Assembly: GCF_002250505.1 (NCBI RefSeq)
Contig: NZ_NJGY01000001.1
Span: forward strand, 124,001 to 188,000
From: Janthinobacterium sp. PC23-8
GTDB taxonomy: Bacteria > Pseudomonadota > Gammaproteobacteria > Burkholderiales > Burkholderiaceae_D
DNA: 64,000 bases
Direction: 5' to 3'
Position 1 is the stretch's first letter. Every line of letters begins with the position of its first letter. Below are positions 44,388-53,300 of the stretch, in pieces. The translations under genes were made by a program, and so were the position numbers. The notes beneath the pieces were generated by a model that was not told where the DNA came from, did no database searches, and saw only the letters and a program-made list of their open reading frames with translations.

Positions 44388-46265
44388 ATGGCCTATATCC
44401 TGCGAGGCAAGCTGTGCGGCTTGATCTGCGCCGAATGTCCGGAAAACCTGGCGCACGTGATCGTGCGCCTGTACCGCGTGCGCGACACGCAGAACGTCAC
44501 GGCGCTGGCGGTGGCCAATGCCAAGGAAACCTTTGCCATTCAGGGCGACGACGACGTCGAGGCCAAGGTGCCGTTTTTGCTGGCCGAAACGCGCACGGAT
44601 GCGAACGGCAACTACAGCTTTGCCATCGGCGAAGGTGATCAATACCAGGGCGAGGCGGTCGAGGTCGACGTGCTGTGCCACACCGTGCCGCAGCTCAAAC
44701 CTGGGCCGCAAGAACCGCCGCCGCTGCAGTTTTCCATCACCATCGTGCAGCCGCGCTGGCGCCGCGCGGGCGACGATTTCGTCGCCATCTGGGACTATTG
44801 CCTGCCGTACCGGTTCTGGTGTTTGATACGCGCGCGTTTCGGCGCCTGGACCATCTGCGGCACCTTGCGCACCTGCGCCGAACCGCACGCACCGATCGCC
44901 GGCGCCACCGTGCGCGCCTTTGACGCCGACTGGCTGCAGGACGACGCCCTGGGCGACGCCGTGACGGACGCGGCCGGCCGCTTTCGCATCGACTACCTGG
45001 CGTCGGATTTTACGCTCACGCCGTTCTCTCCCCTGATCAACGTGGAACTTGCCAGCGGGCCCGATGTGTATTTCACTGCCCAGTTGGGCAGCGTGACGAT
45101 TTTGTCCGAAACCCAGGCCACGGGCCGCACGCCGGGCCGCGAAAACGTCGGCCATTGTTTTTGCGTGGAATTGTGTTCGCGCGAAGTCTTGCCGCCCGAC
45201 GTGGAAGGCGTGCCGCACTGGCAGCAGGTGGAGGTGTTCGACATCCACCCGTTTCCCTCGCTGGGCGGCTTTTCGCCGCAAGGCTATGCGGGCGGGCCGG
45301 CGCTGTCCTGCGTGTTTGGCGGCGGCGTCACCTTGAAGGGCAACTGCCCGCTGCGTAACAGCGCGATTGCGGCAAACGCGCTCGAATACCGTTTCCTGAT
45401 CGGCGAATGGACCTGGCCTGGCGGCAGCGACGACCCCACCGCCCTGCCCTCGGTGGCGCCGGCCAGTCTGGCGCCACTCACGCAGATTCTCGGCACCCAT
45501 GTGGGCTATGTGTTTTACACCAACGGGCTGGGACTGGGCGACTCGGCAGCAGTAATTATCGACACGGCAGACCTGCAGCCGGGCGGCTGGATACGCATCG
45601 ACAACAAGGCCGTGACGGTGGACATGCGCGACGGCAGCACCTCGGTGGTCAATGTTACTACCAGCAATTTTTTGCGCACCTTTGACCTGCTGGTGGTCAA
45701 TACCGATGCCATCACCAGCCTGCATCCGCCCAAGCTGCCGGGCGGCTTGCCTATCCTCGACGCGGGCCGCAGCCTGCTGGCGGCCGAAAGCGAGCCGGTG
45801 CGCCGCTACCGTCTCGGCTTCGAGGTGCGCGACGCCACCACCCTGGCGCTGGTGGCCAGCGACGGCCTGGACTCCATCGTGTTCGACAATACACCCGTGA
45901 TCGTCGCGCTGGACCTGGAAGAGCTGCGCAGCAACGCCTGCAACCCCGTGGCCGGTGGCGTCGTGCATTTGCTGTACAGCATCGACCATCCGCATCTGCG
46001 CTTTTTCAGCCTCAGCATTTCCAACAACAACGGCATTGCGCATCCGCCGCCACCGCTGCCGGCCGCCAACTTCACGCCACCGCCACCACCGGGCAATTAC
46101 CTGTTCCGTGGCGGCGCGGGCGGGCCTCACCTGCCAGGCAATAACGGTGGTTTTCCCGTCAACGTGGCGCTCGATCCGCCGTGCGCCTACCGGGTGGCCA
46201 TCAGCTGGCAGACGCGGCATTACCTGTCGTCGTCGCACAGCATCGACCGGCTGTACTGCAAATAG
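44388..46265 (+). CDS. Large uncharacterised protein with TTR-like segments
   Basis: A 625-residue protein I do not recognise. No signal peptide or membrane helix. Two stretches look like transthyretin/carboxypeptidase-regulatory-like folds: MAYILRGKLCGLICAE... with ETRTDANGNYSFAIG, and ICGTLRTCAEPHAPIAGATV followed by DAAGRFRIDYL. The rest is beta-rich, with cysteines spaced through the chain and a proline run (HPPPPLPAANFTPPPPPG). AAGGGG precedes ATG 44388. It stands alone, convergent with the acyltransferase-like gene 7 bp away. A cytoplasmic or non-classically released beta-domain protein is possible. Confidence 0.7.
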   Translation: MAYILRGKLCGLICAECPENLAHVIVRLYRVRDTQNVTALAVANAKETFAIQGDDDVEAKVPFLLAETRTDANGNYSFAIGEGDQYQGEAVEVDVLCHTVPQLKPGPQEPPPLQFSITIVQPRWRRAGDDFVAIWDYCLPYRFWCLIRARFGAWTICGTLRTCAEPHAPIAGATVRAFDADWLQDDALGDAVTDAAGRFRIDYLASDFTLTPFSPLINVELASGPDVYFTAQLGSVTILSETQATGRTPGRENVGHCFCVELCSREVLPPDVEGVPHWQQVEVFDIHPFPSLGGFSPQGYAGGPALSCVFGGGVTLKGNCPLRNSAIAANALEYRFLIGEWTWPGGSDDPTALPSVAPASLAPLTQILGTHVGYVFYTNGLGLGDSAAVIIDTADLQPGGWIRIDNKAVTVDMRDGSTSVVNVTTSNFLRTFDLLVVNTDAITSLHPPKLPGGLPILDAGRSLLAAESEPVRRYRLGFEVRDATTLALVASDGLDSIVFDNTPVIVALDLEELRSNACNPVAGGVVHLLYSIDHPHLRFFSLSISNNNGIAHPPPPLPAANFTPPPPPGNYLFRGGAGGPHLPGNNGGFPVNVALDPPCAYRVAISWQTRHYLSSSHSIDRLYCK

Positions 46266-46272
46266 GAGCACC

Positions 46273-47451
46273 TCAGAAATAGCGGACCCAGGCTTGCGTC
46301 GAGCTGCGCTTGTAGCGGGCAAACGCGCGGCAGGGCCAGTACAGCAGCGGCATCATGGCCAGCGCGAACAACCATACCTGCCACACATGCTCGACGCCGT
46401 AGCGGTCGCCATGGTTGATGCCCAGCACGGCCGTCAAGGTCCTGCCGATGATCAGCAGCAGATACAGGTGCAGCAGATAGTAGAACATCGGCGCGCCGCC
46501 AAAGACGGCGCAGGCGCGCACGAACCAGTTGTCAAGTGTCTCCAGCCAGGCCATGCCCAGCATGCCGAAGCCCAGGGTGAACAGCAAAAAGTCCAGCGAC
46601 GGCGGATACTTTGTAAAGTTCAGGAAACTCATCACCGTCAGCACAGCCGTCTCGCCCGCCACCCACGGCAGGTGTTCACCGTAGAGATTAAAGCCGCGCA
46701 GCACGGCCAGCAACAGCAGGCTGGTGCCACCCAGCGCCAGCAGCCAGCGGCGCCGTGCTTGCGGCGAGCGGCCGCGCGCATACAGGGGGCCGGCCGCGTA
46801 GCCGAGCAGGATCACGCCGATCCAGGGCAGCAGCGGGTAGCTGGCCTTGACCTTCGTGGCGCCGTCCGCCACCAGGTAGCCGCGCTGCAGCAGCACCGTC
46901 AGCAGGTAGTAGCCGAGGGTGCCCTCTTGCGCATGCAGCCAGGTCAGCAGATGCTGGCCGGCGATAATCGCCACGCCCAGGGCCACCAGCCATTTCAAGG
47001 GCAGCTTGTGCAGCAGGGCCAGCGCCATCATCGACAGGCCGATCACCCAGATCACCTGCAAATACAGGATGGCGGGCGTAAACGTGCCCATCCAGGCAAA
47101 ATTGACGAACACCACTTCCAGCACCACCAGCAGCAAGCCGCGCTTGAACAGAAAACCGGTGGCGCTGCGCGGCCCTGCGGCCGGATGCGCATACAGCCAG
47201 GCCGACAGGCCCGTCAGGAAGACGAACATCGGCGCGCAGAAATGCGCCGCCGTGCGCGTGAAAAACAGCGCCGGTTCGACGGCGGCAATATCCATCGGGT
47301 CGCTGACCTGGTGATGCATGAAGACGGTTTCGCGCACATGGTCGAACAGCATGATCAGCATCACCAGGCCGCGCATCACGTCGATGACGGCAATGCGCGC
47401 GCGCAAGGCGGCCGGCGAGGCGGTGGCGGGAGTCAAGGTAACGGTTGTCAT
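46273..47451 (-). CDS. DUF1624/HGSNAT-like membrane acyltransferase
   Basis: A 392-residue inner-membrane protein with about ten hydrophobic segments. The N-terminal RIAVIDVMRGLVMLIMLFDHVRE matches the DUF1624 / heparan-alpha-glucosaminide N-acetyltransferase catalytic family. Such proteins transfer acyl groups to sugars across the membrane; the substrate here is unknown. It starts 3 bp after the TonB-receptor stop and so is probably transcribed with it from the Fur-box promoter. Confidence 0.8.
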   Translation of the reverse strand: MTTVTLTPATASPAALRARIAVIDVMRGLVMLIMLFDHVRETVFMHHQVSDPMDIAAVEPALFFTRTAAHFCAPMFVFLTGLSAWLYAHPAAGPRSATGFLFKRGLLLVVLEVVFVNFAWMGTFTPAILYLQVIWVIGLSMMALALLHKLPLKWLVALGVAIIAGQHLLTWLHAQEGTLGYYLLTVLLQRGYLVADGATKVKASYPLLPWIGVILLGYAAGPLYARGRSPQARRRWLLALGGTSLLLLAVLRGFNLYGEHLPWVAGETAVLTVMSFLNFTKYPPSLDFLLFTLGFGMLGMAWLETLDNWFVRACAVFGGAPMFYYLLHLYLLLIIGRTLTAVLGINHGDRYGVEHVWQVWLFALAMMPLLYWPCRAFARYKRSSTQAWVRYF

Positions 47452-47454
47452 CGA

Positions 47455-49584
47455 TTAAAAACGGTAATGTGCATTCAGGGTCACCGTGCGCTCGGCCCCC
47501 GGCGCCACCCACAATTGGCTATAGGAACTGGCATAGTAGCTGCGATTGAACAGGTTTTCCACGTTCAGGGCCAGGCGCAGTTTCGGCGTCGGCGAATACG
47601 AGGCCAGCAGCTTGGCGGTGGTGTAGGCCGGCAAGGTGAATTTGCTGCTGACGGCCACGTCGCCCATGCGCTCGCCCACATATTGCAGGCCGCCGCCAAA
47701 GCTGGCCGTGCCCGTGCCCAGGCTGAACTGCCGGGTGGCGACGAGATTGGCGCTGTGACGCGCCACGTTGGCAAAACGGCTGCCGGTGACGATGGCATTG
47801 TCGCCGCGCGTGACGGTCGCGTCCGTATAGGCGTAGGCCGCCGAGACGCGCAAGCCGCGCGCCAGTTCACCCGACACGTCCAGTTCCAGGCCGCGGCTAC
47901 CCACTTCGCCAGCGGCGACGGCAAAGTCGGTATTGAGCGGATTGACGGTCAGCACATTGCGCTTGCTGATATCGTAGACGGCCAGGGTGCCGGTCAGCTT
48001 GCCCGTTTCCAGTTTCGCGCCGACCTCATACGAGCGGCTCTGCTCGGCCGGGAATGCCTTGTTATCGATGCTGATGCCGCTGTTCGGCCGGAAACCCTTG
48101 GCCGCGCTGGCGTACAGCGACCAGGCCGTCGACGGCTGGTAGACCAGGCCCACGCGCGGGCTGGTGGCCGACAGCGACTGCTGATTGCTGACGTTCAGGC
48201 GGTTGTTCGTCACGTCCTGGTCATAGCTGTCGTGGCGCACGCCGACCAGCGCCTTCCATTGCGCACCCAGGTCGATCTGGTCCTGCGCATACAGGCCGTG
48301 CGCCTTCTGCCCTTCCTGGGTGTCGATAGACAGCGCCAGCGGATCGGCCACGCCGCCATATACGGGAGCAAAAATATCGATGGCGTAAGCGTTGCCGGCG
48401 GACGGATTGCGGCGCAGCTGCACCCGGTGGTCGTCGAAATGGTAGGCGTCCAGGCCAAACAGCACTTCATGCTTGAATGACCCGGTATTGATTTTTCCGA
48501 CCAGCTCGATCCGGCCCGACACATCGGTCGAGGAAAAATCGCGGTGGCGGCGCTGGCGGCGCAAGGTGCGCCCGTCGGCCAGCAGATTGTTCGCCTCGCT
48601 CGAATAACCGCTCAGTTCGCTGTCGCGATACGACAACCCGGCCTGCAAGATCCACTGGTCCGACAGGTCATGGTGGATAAACAGCTGCTGGCCCAGCGAC
48701 TTGACCGTCATCGGGCCATCATTGGGCTCACCGAGGAAGCGCGACACCGGCAGCGCGCCCAGCTGGCCATTGACGGCCAGCACGCCCCGGTCGAACGGCG
48801 TGCGCTGGCGCACCGCTTCGATCTCGTAGGACACGGTGGTATGGTCGCCCAGCAGCCAGATGAACGATGGAGAGAACAGGCTGCGCTCGACTTTCAAGGT
48901 GTCGCGGAAGCTGTCGCCCTGTTCATGCGCGGCGTTCAGGCGCCAGGCAAAATTGTCGCTCAGTGGGCCGGTCAGGTCGACGGCGGCGCGCTTCATGTTG
49001 AAGCTGCCCAGCGAAAAGTCAGCGCTGTACTCGGGCGCGAATTTCGGCTTCCTGGTGGTGATATTGACAGTGCCGCCCGGCTCGCCCCGGCCATACAGGG
49101 CCGACGCCGGGCCCTTGAGCACTTCCACGTTCTGGGTATTGGCCGCATCGCGCATGCCGTTGTAGCCACGGCTGGAACTGAAACCGTTGACCATATAGTC
49201 GGAACCGAAATTCGGGTCGCCCGTGAAGCCGCGCATGGCATAGCTGTCCCACAGGCCGCCCAGCGGGCTTTGCTTGGCAATGCCGCTCGACAATTCCAGC
49301 GCGCCGGCCAGGGTCGTGACACCCGTATCGCGCAGCAAGTCGCCGGTCAGCACGCGCACGCTTTGCGGCAAGTCCATCAGCAGGGCGTCGGTCTTGGTGG
49401 CGCCCGTGGCCGACAGGCTGCGGTAATGCTGGCGCTCGCCTTTCACGTTCACCACGTCCGGTATATGGCTGTGGCCGGTGGTGTCGGTGTCAGTGTCGGT
49501 ATAAGGCAGGGGATCGGCGGCGAACGCCAGGGGGCTGGCGGCGGCCAGGAGCAAGGCAGCGGGACGGCGTAAGTAGCGGGACAT
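47455..49584 (-). CDS. TonB-dependent siderophore receptor
   Basis: A 709-residue outer-membrane receptor. A signal peptide (ends ...ASPLAFA|ADP) is followed by a plug domain (DLPQSVRVLTGDLLRDTGVT, NVEVLKGPASALYGRGEPGG) and a beta-barrel ending in the terminal phenylalanine of ...NAHYRF. The plug wording is typical of ferric-siderophore (FhuA/FpvA-like) receptors. ATG 49584 opens the signal peptide; a start 39 bp upstream is possible. A Fur-like box lies about 55 bp upstream, so iron limitation should induce it. No siderophore genes are in view. Confidence 0.9.
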   Translation of the reverse strand: MSRYLRRPAALLLAAASPLAFAADPLPYTDTDTDTTGHSHIPDVVNVKGERQHYRSLSATGATKTDALLMDLPQSVRVLTGDLLRDTGVTTLAGALELSSGIAKQSPLGGLWDSYAMRGFTGDPNFGSDYMVNGFSSSRGYNGMRDAANTQNVEVLKGPASALYGRGEPGGTVNITTRKPKFAPEYSADFSLGSFNMKRAAVDLTGPLSDNFAWRLNAAHEQGDSFRDTLKVERSLFSPSFIWLLGDHTTVSYEIEAVRQRTPFDRGVLAVNGQLGALPVSRFLGEPNDGPMTVKSLGQQLFIHHDLSDQWILQAGLSYRDSELSGYSSEANNLLADGRTLRRQRRHRDFSSTDVSGRIELVGKINTGSFKHEVLFGLDAYHFDDHRVQLRRNPSAGNAYAIDIFAPVYGGVADPLALSIDTQEGQKAHGLYAQDQIDLGAQWKALVGVRHDSYDQDVTNNRLNVSNQQSLSATSPRVGLVYQPSTAWSLYASAAKGFRPNSGISIDNKAFPAEQSRSYEVGAKLETGKLTGTLAVYDISKRNVLTVNPLNTDFAVAAGEVGSRGLELDVSGELARGLRVSAAYAYTDATVTRGDNAIVTGSRFANVARHSANLVATRQFSLGTGTASFGGGLQYVGERMGDVAVSSKFTLPAYTTAKLLASYSPTPKLRLALNVENLFNRSYYASSYSQLWVAPGAERTVTLNAHYRF

Positions 49585-49637
49585 GGGTTTCGGGTTTCCT
49601 GGAAGCGAGTCAAGTAAATGCAATAGGCTTGCATTGT

Positions 49638-49658
49638 AATTGATAATTGTTTCTCATT
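49638..49658 (-). promoter_or_regulatory. Candidate Fur box
   Basis: On the minus strand AATGAGAAACAATTATCAAT closely follows the Fur consensus (AATGAGAAT-N-ATTATCATT type). It lies before the TonB-receptor gene, whose type is usually iron-repressed. Confidence 0.65.
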
Positions 49659-49769
49659 AAAGGGGAAACACATCTTTTTGTATCGCGCCACGCCGAGCTG
49701 CGGCATGCGAAACGGGGCCTGCGCCTGGCCTGTCGTAGAATCGGCATCGTTGAATTACAAGGAGTCGCA

Positions 49770-50213
49770 GTGAACACACGCAGCATCCACACTATCGCCA
49801 TACTGGTCATGACGCTGGGGGTCTCATCCGTTGCCCTGGCCAGTGCCGATACGTCGCCGAAACCGGGCGGCGTCTACCAGCTAAAGCCCGGCATTTACGT
49901 TGCCAAGGGTAGCGACTGCGGCGCACCGGCCAACGCCGCCATCCGCCAGTACGATGGCAAGGGCTTGTCCACCGCCCACACGCGCGCCTGCAAGGCCACC
50001 GTGCGCAGCCACAAACGCGGCAGCAGCATCTATACGGTTGACCAGAGCTGCATCGACGCCGGCGCCGGTCCCGCACCACGCGTCATCGAGCGCCAGCAGA
50101 TCGTGGTGCTGGACGCCTTGAACTTTACGCAGGTGATCAAGGGCGACCGCACGGCTTACCAGTACTGCCCCGTGTATCAACTGCCGGCAGAGCTGCAAAA
50201 AGCGGTGCGGTAA
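49770..50213 (+). CDS. Small secreted protein of unknown function (GTG start)
   Basis: A 147-residue protein with a clear signal peptide (NTRSIHTIAILVMTLGVSSV... ends ALASA). The mature part begins DTSPKPGGVYQLKPGIYVAK and has four cysteines (GSDCGAP, RACKATV, QSCIDAG, QYCPVY) that could form two disulphides. GTG 49770 has AAGGAG six bases upstream; other starts lack a signal peptide. No family recognised. It is convergent with the metallo-beta-lactamase gene, 14 bp apart. Confidence 0.75.
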   Translation: MNTRSIHTIAILVMTLGVSSVALASADTSPKPGGVYQLKPGIYVAKGSDCGAPANAAIRQYDGKGLSTAHTRACKATVRSHKRGSSIYTVDQSCIDAGAGPAPRVIERQQIVVLDALNFTQVIKGDRTAYQYCPVYQLPAELQKAVR

Positions 50214-50227
50214 CGGTTCCTCCCGGA

Positions 50228-51139
50228 TCAACCACGCTCGCTGGCCAGCCGCTTGGCCAGCAATCTTCCAGCCTTCTCCGCATAGGCACGGCAGCTGTTG
50301 CTGTCAATAAAAGGATTGTGATCGCCGCTGCGCTGGGCGGCTTTTTCCACCAAGCCAGTCATGCCGGGATGGACGGGAATAATGATATCGCAGGGCAAAG
50401 CGGCGACCTTGGCGATGCTGGCCTGGAACGAGGCCGAGATATCGGGGGTGTTTTGCTTTCCCCTGCCATTGCCGGTGAACCTGAAGTCGCCGCTGGAATA
50501 GGCGTTCAGGCTGTCGGCGTAGACGATATTGACGCAGCGCTGGTCTTCGCACGAGGTCCAGGTCCAGGTGGTGCCGCCCGGCGTATGGCCTGGCGTCATG
50601 TGCGCGGTGAGCGCCAGCTGGCCCAGCTTGACGACATCGCCCTCTTTCACCACCGTGACCTTGTCCACTTTCTCTACGTGCACCACGGGCTTGGCCTGGT
50701 ATTGCGGATCATCTTTGCCATTGGTGCCGCTTTGCAGTACTTTCGCGCCCGAGGCGCTGGCCACCACGGTGGCGCCGCTGGCGCGAGCAAGGGCCGCAAT
50801 GCCGCCCGCATGGTCCCAGTGCGCGTGCGAATTGAGGATCAGCTTGACGTCTTTCATGCTGAAACCCAGCGACTCGATATTGGCGGCAATCAATGGTGCC
50901 GATTGCGGCAGCGCGCCGTCGAGCAGGATATGGCCGCCCTCGCTGGCGACCAGCACGGCGGACAGGCCCGCCACGCCCACATACCAGGTATTGCCATAAA
51001 TGTTGAAGGGTTTGACGCGTGCATTCCACGCCTGGCAGTCGTCGCAGTCCACGGCGGCGTCGTGCGCCTGCGCCCTGCCTGCCGCTGCCGCTGCTGCCGT
51101 CATCGCCACTACCATCATCAGTTTCGCCAAGCTCGTCAT
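50228..51139 (-). CDS. Subclass B3 metallo-beta-lactamase
   Basis: A 303-residue periplasmic zinc hydrolase with a signal peptide (ends ...GRAQA|HDA). Metal ligands are in place: HAHWDH (105-110), H185 in PGHTPGG and H257 in IPVHPG, the B3 set. The lipid-of-fold features HSHAHWDHAGG-like and TWTWTSCEDQ resemble enzymes such as THIN-B of Janthinobacterium. It would hydrolyse beta-lactams including carbapenems; the spectrum cannot be read from sequence. It is the last gene after a BlaI repressor and a BlaR1-like sensor, 15 bp from the latter. The start has GGAGAAAAACA. Confidence 0.9.
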   Translation of the reverse strand: MTSLAKLMMVVAMTAAAAAAGRAQAHDAAVDCDDCQAWNARVKPFNIYGNTWYVGVAGLSAVLVASEGGHILLDGALPQSAPLIAANIESLGFSMKDVKLILNSHAHWDHAGGIAALARASGATVVASASGAKVLQSGTNGKDDPQYQAKPVVHVEKVDKVTVVKEGDVVKLGQLALTAHMTPGHTPGGTTWTWTSCEDQRCVNIVYADSLNAYSSGDFRFTGNGRGKQNTPDISASFQASIAKVAALPCDIIIPVHPGMTGLVEKAAQRSGDHNPFIDSNSCRAYAEKAGRLLAKRLASERG

Positions 51140-51154
51140 TGTTTTTCTCCACGG

Positions 51155-52876
51155 TTAAAAATGGGTAGATCCGGCCAGCGCGCTGCGGATGCGGGCCGCG
51201 TCGAGGCCGCGCCGCTCGGCCCCATCGGCATCGAGCAGCACCACGGTGAGGTGCTTGCCGCCGCTCCTTATGCGCATGGTCAGGCAACTGCCGGCCTCCT
51301 TGCTGCTGCCGGTCTTGGACAATAAAATATCCCAGCCCTGGCCGCCGACCAGCGCATTGGTATTGTGCAAGGTGCGTGTCTTGCCGGCGACGGCCACGCT
51401 GGCCTGCGCGGCCGTGGTGATGCGGGCGATCTCGGGATAGCGCGCGGCGGCTGCCACGATGCGGGCCACATCGGTGGCGGTCGAGGTATTGGACGGCGCG
51501 CGTCCGACCGGGTCGCTCAAGGTGGTGCGCGTCAGACCCAGGCTGCGGATCTTCGCCTGCAGGGCTTTGTCAAACGCCGCGCGGCCGCCGGGATAGGTGC
51601 GCGCCAGGGCGGCGGCGGCGCGGTTTTCGGAAGGCAGCAGCGCCAGCTGCAACAGCAGCGTGCGCGGCACCAGTACACCATCGGCCAGCAGGCTGCGGCG
51701 CTGGCTAGTCTCGCCGTCGGCGCGCACGATGCGCAGCGTTTCGTCGGGATCGAGCCTGGCGTCGAGCACCACCATGGCCGTCATCAGCTTGGTGATCGAG
51801 GCGATCGGTACGATGGCGTCGGCGTCTTTTGCCATCAGCACCTTGCCCGCGTCTTCGTCGAACACCAGCATATGGCGGGCGTTGACGGGCAAGGCCAGCA
51901 GGCTGGAAGCAGCCTCTGCAATTCTGGGTGCATTCGGCAAGGATTGCCCATGCGTTTGCATCAGCAAGGTGGCGCCGGCCAGCAGCAAGGCGGGCACGGC
52001 CATCTTCCAGCCGGCCTGGCCAGCCAGGGGTGCGGGCGCCATCAGCAACTGTATGCGCGCAAGCAAGGCGCCGCCGCGTGCCGCCACCAGCAGGCCCGGC
52101 TGGCGCAGCGCCGCCGTCTGCAAAGACAGCTCATACAAGGCGCTGGCCAGTTGCTGCGGGTCGATCAGCGCCTGCGCCGCCAGCGCGTCGGCCACCAGTT
52201 CGCGCTCGGCGCGCATGCGTGCCGACAGCCACCAGACCACGGGGTGAAAAAACAGCAGCGCCTCGGCCACGCTTTGCAGCAGGTTGACCAGATAATCCCA
52301 GCGCCGCACGTGCGCCAGTTCATGCGCCAGCAGGGCTTCGAGCAGCGGCACCGGCATGCCGCTCAGCAAGGACGCAGGCAGCAAAACAATGGGACGGACA
52401 AAGCCTACGGTGACGGGGCTGGCCAGCGCGTGATGCAGCCTGAGTGGAACCGACGTTTGCAAGCCCATGCGCAGCGCCAGCGCGTCCAGCCGCGCCTGCC
52501 AATCGCTGGGCGCGGCCACGGCCTGACGGCGCAGCCTGCCCACCCAGGCCAGGCCCAGCAGCAAGCGCAAACTCATCAGGGCGACGCCGGCGCTCCAGGC
52601 CAGCACCAGCGACGGCATCCAGGCTTGCAGCGCGGCGGCGGGCGGTACGGCAATTGACGGGCTTGGCGCGGACTGCGCCAGCAGATACAGCAGGTGCGCA
52701 ACGGGAATACACAGGCACAGCAGCAGCGCGCATGCACAGACGGCATAGCGCGCCCGGGCATCAACGCCGCGCAGCAGCCACAAGGCGGCGGCAGTGCCCG
52801 CACCGAGCAGCAGCGCCTGCCAGAGGACATACAGCAAGGCCCAGCCCAGCGCGGCAATCACCAGGCTGGGGGTCAT
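51155..52876 (-). CDS. BlaR1-like M56 protease fused to an S11 D,D-peptidase-type sensor
   Basis: A 573-residue protein. Residues 1-300 are a BlaR1/MecR1-type M56 membrane metalloprotease: hydrophobic segments, HELAH (185-189) and the glutamate ligand in RELVAD (about 226). A final membrane helix (about 290-307) leads to a periplasmic serine-peptidase domain of the PbpG/D-Ala-D-Ala endopeptidase (S11) type: S360-I-T-K363, S416-E-N418 and K521-T-G523. In classical BlaR1 the sensor is class-D-lactamase-like, so this combination is unusual. Acylation by a beta-lactam would be signalled to the protease to cleave the BlaI encoded just upstream (4-bp overlap). Confidence 0.85.
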   Translation of the reverse strand: MTPSLVIAALGWALLYVLWQALLLGAGTAAALWLLRGVDARARYAVCACALLLCLCIPVAHLLYLLAQSAPSPSIAVPPAAALQAWMPSLVLAWSAGVALMSLRLLLGLAWVGRLRRQAVAAPSDWQARLDALALRMGLQTSVPLRLHHALASPVTVGFVRPIVLLPASLLSGMPVPLLEALLAHELAHVRRWDYLVNLLQSVAEALLFFHPVVWWLSARMRAERELVADALAAQALIDPQQLASALYELSLQTAALRQPGLLVAARGGALLARIQLLMAPAPLAGQAGWKMAVPALLLAGATLLMQTHGQSLPNAPRIAEAASSLLALPVNARHMLVFDEDAGKVLMAKDADAIVPIASITKLMTAMVVLDARLDPDETLRIVRADGETSQRRSLLADGVLVPRTLLLQLALLPSENRAAAALARTYPGGRAAFDKALQAKIRSLGLTRTTLSDPVGRAPSNTSTATDVARIVAAAARYPEIARITTAAQASVAVAGKTRTLHNTNALVGGQGWDILLSKTGSSKEAGSCLTMRIRSGGKHLTVVLLDADGAERRGLDAARIRSALAGSTHF

Positions 52877-53265
52877 GGCTGCCTGCCGTCTTTGCGGCCA
52901 AGGATTTTTTCAATTTCCAGGCGTTCGGCCTCGCTCACATGCTCGCGCAAGGCGGTCAGTACCAGCGCCTTGCCGGAGCCGGCAAACACCTTGCCGATCA
53001 GATCCTTGAGCAGGCTGGTCTGCAATTTTTCCTGCGCTTCGGCGGCCGCATAGCGCTGCGGCCGCTGGCTTTCATCACGGCTCAGCAGGCCTTTGCCATG
53101 CATCAGCTGCAACTGGCGCAGCACGGTGGCGTAGCTGGCGTCGGCGCGCTCGGCCGCCAGGGCATCGTAGACGCTGCGGGCATCGAGCGGACCGTGCTGC
53201 CACAGGATGCGCAGCAGGTCCAGTTCGGCGGCGGTGGGGCTTGGAAGTGTGGTATTTTTTGACAT
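52873..53265 (-). CDS. blaI: BlaI/MecI/CopY family repressor
   Basis: A 130-residue winged-helix repressor: TAAELDLLRILWQHGPLDAR and YATVLRQLQLMHGKGLLSRD match the BlaI DNA-binding domain, and the C-terminal third is the dimer region. It is the first gene of the unit and overlaps the sensor gene by 4 bp (ATGA). The promoter -10 ends six bases before the ATG, so the mRNA probably begins at the start codon. CTAG repeats at the promoter are its likely operators (autoregulation). Confidence 0.88.
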   Translation of the reverse strand: MSKNTTLPSPTAAELDLLRILWQHGPLDARSVYDALAAERADASYATVLRQLQLMHGKGLLSRDESQRPQRYAAAEAQEKLQTSLLKDLIGKVFAGSGKALVLTALREHVSEAERLEIEKILGRKDGRQP

Positions 53266-53271
53266 GACGCC

Positions 53272-53300
53272 AATATACGCACACTAGAACTTTATGTCTA
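53272..53300 (-). promoter_or_regulatory. Promoter of the blaI operon, predicted leaderless
   Basis: On the minus strand TAGACA (53295-53300), 17-bp spacer and TATATT (53272-53277). Only six bases separate the -10 from the ATG, which puts the expected transcription start at the A of the start codon. There is no room for a ribosome-binding site. Confidence 0.6.

Noticed and set aside
44292..46322. Long open frame of 676 codons on the minus strand opposite the 625-residue gene
   Set aside because: Its translation is rich in His, Gln, Arg and Gly without domain features, as expected for the antisense frame of a GC-rich gene. The plus-strand gene has a ribosome site and coherent beta-domain motifs.
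45955..48480. 841-codon plus-strand frame across the acyltransferase and TonB-receptor genes
   Set aside because: It is antisense to two clearly recognised proteins and has low-complexity composition; no homology-like motif is visible.
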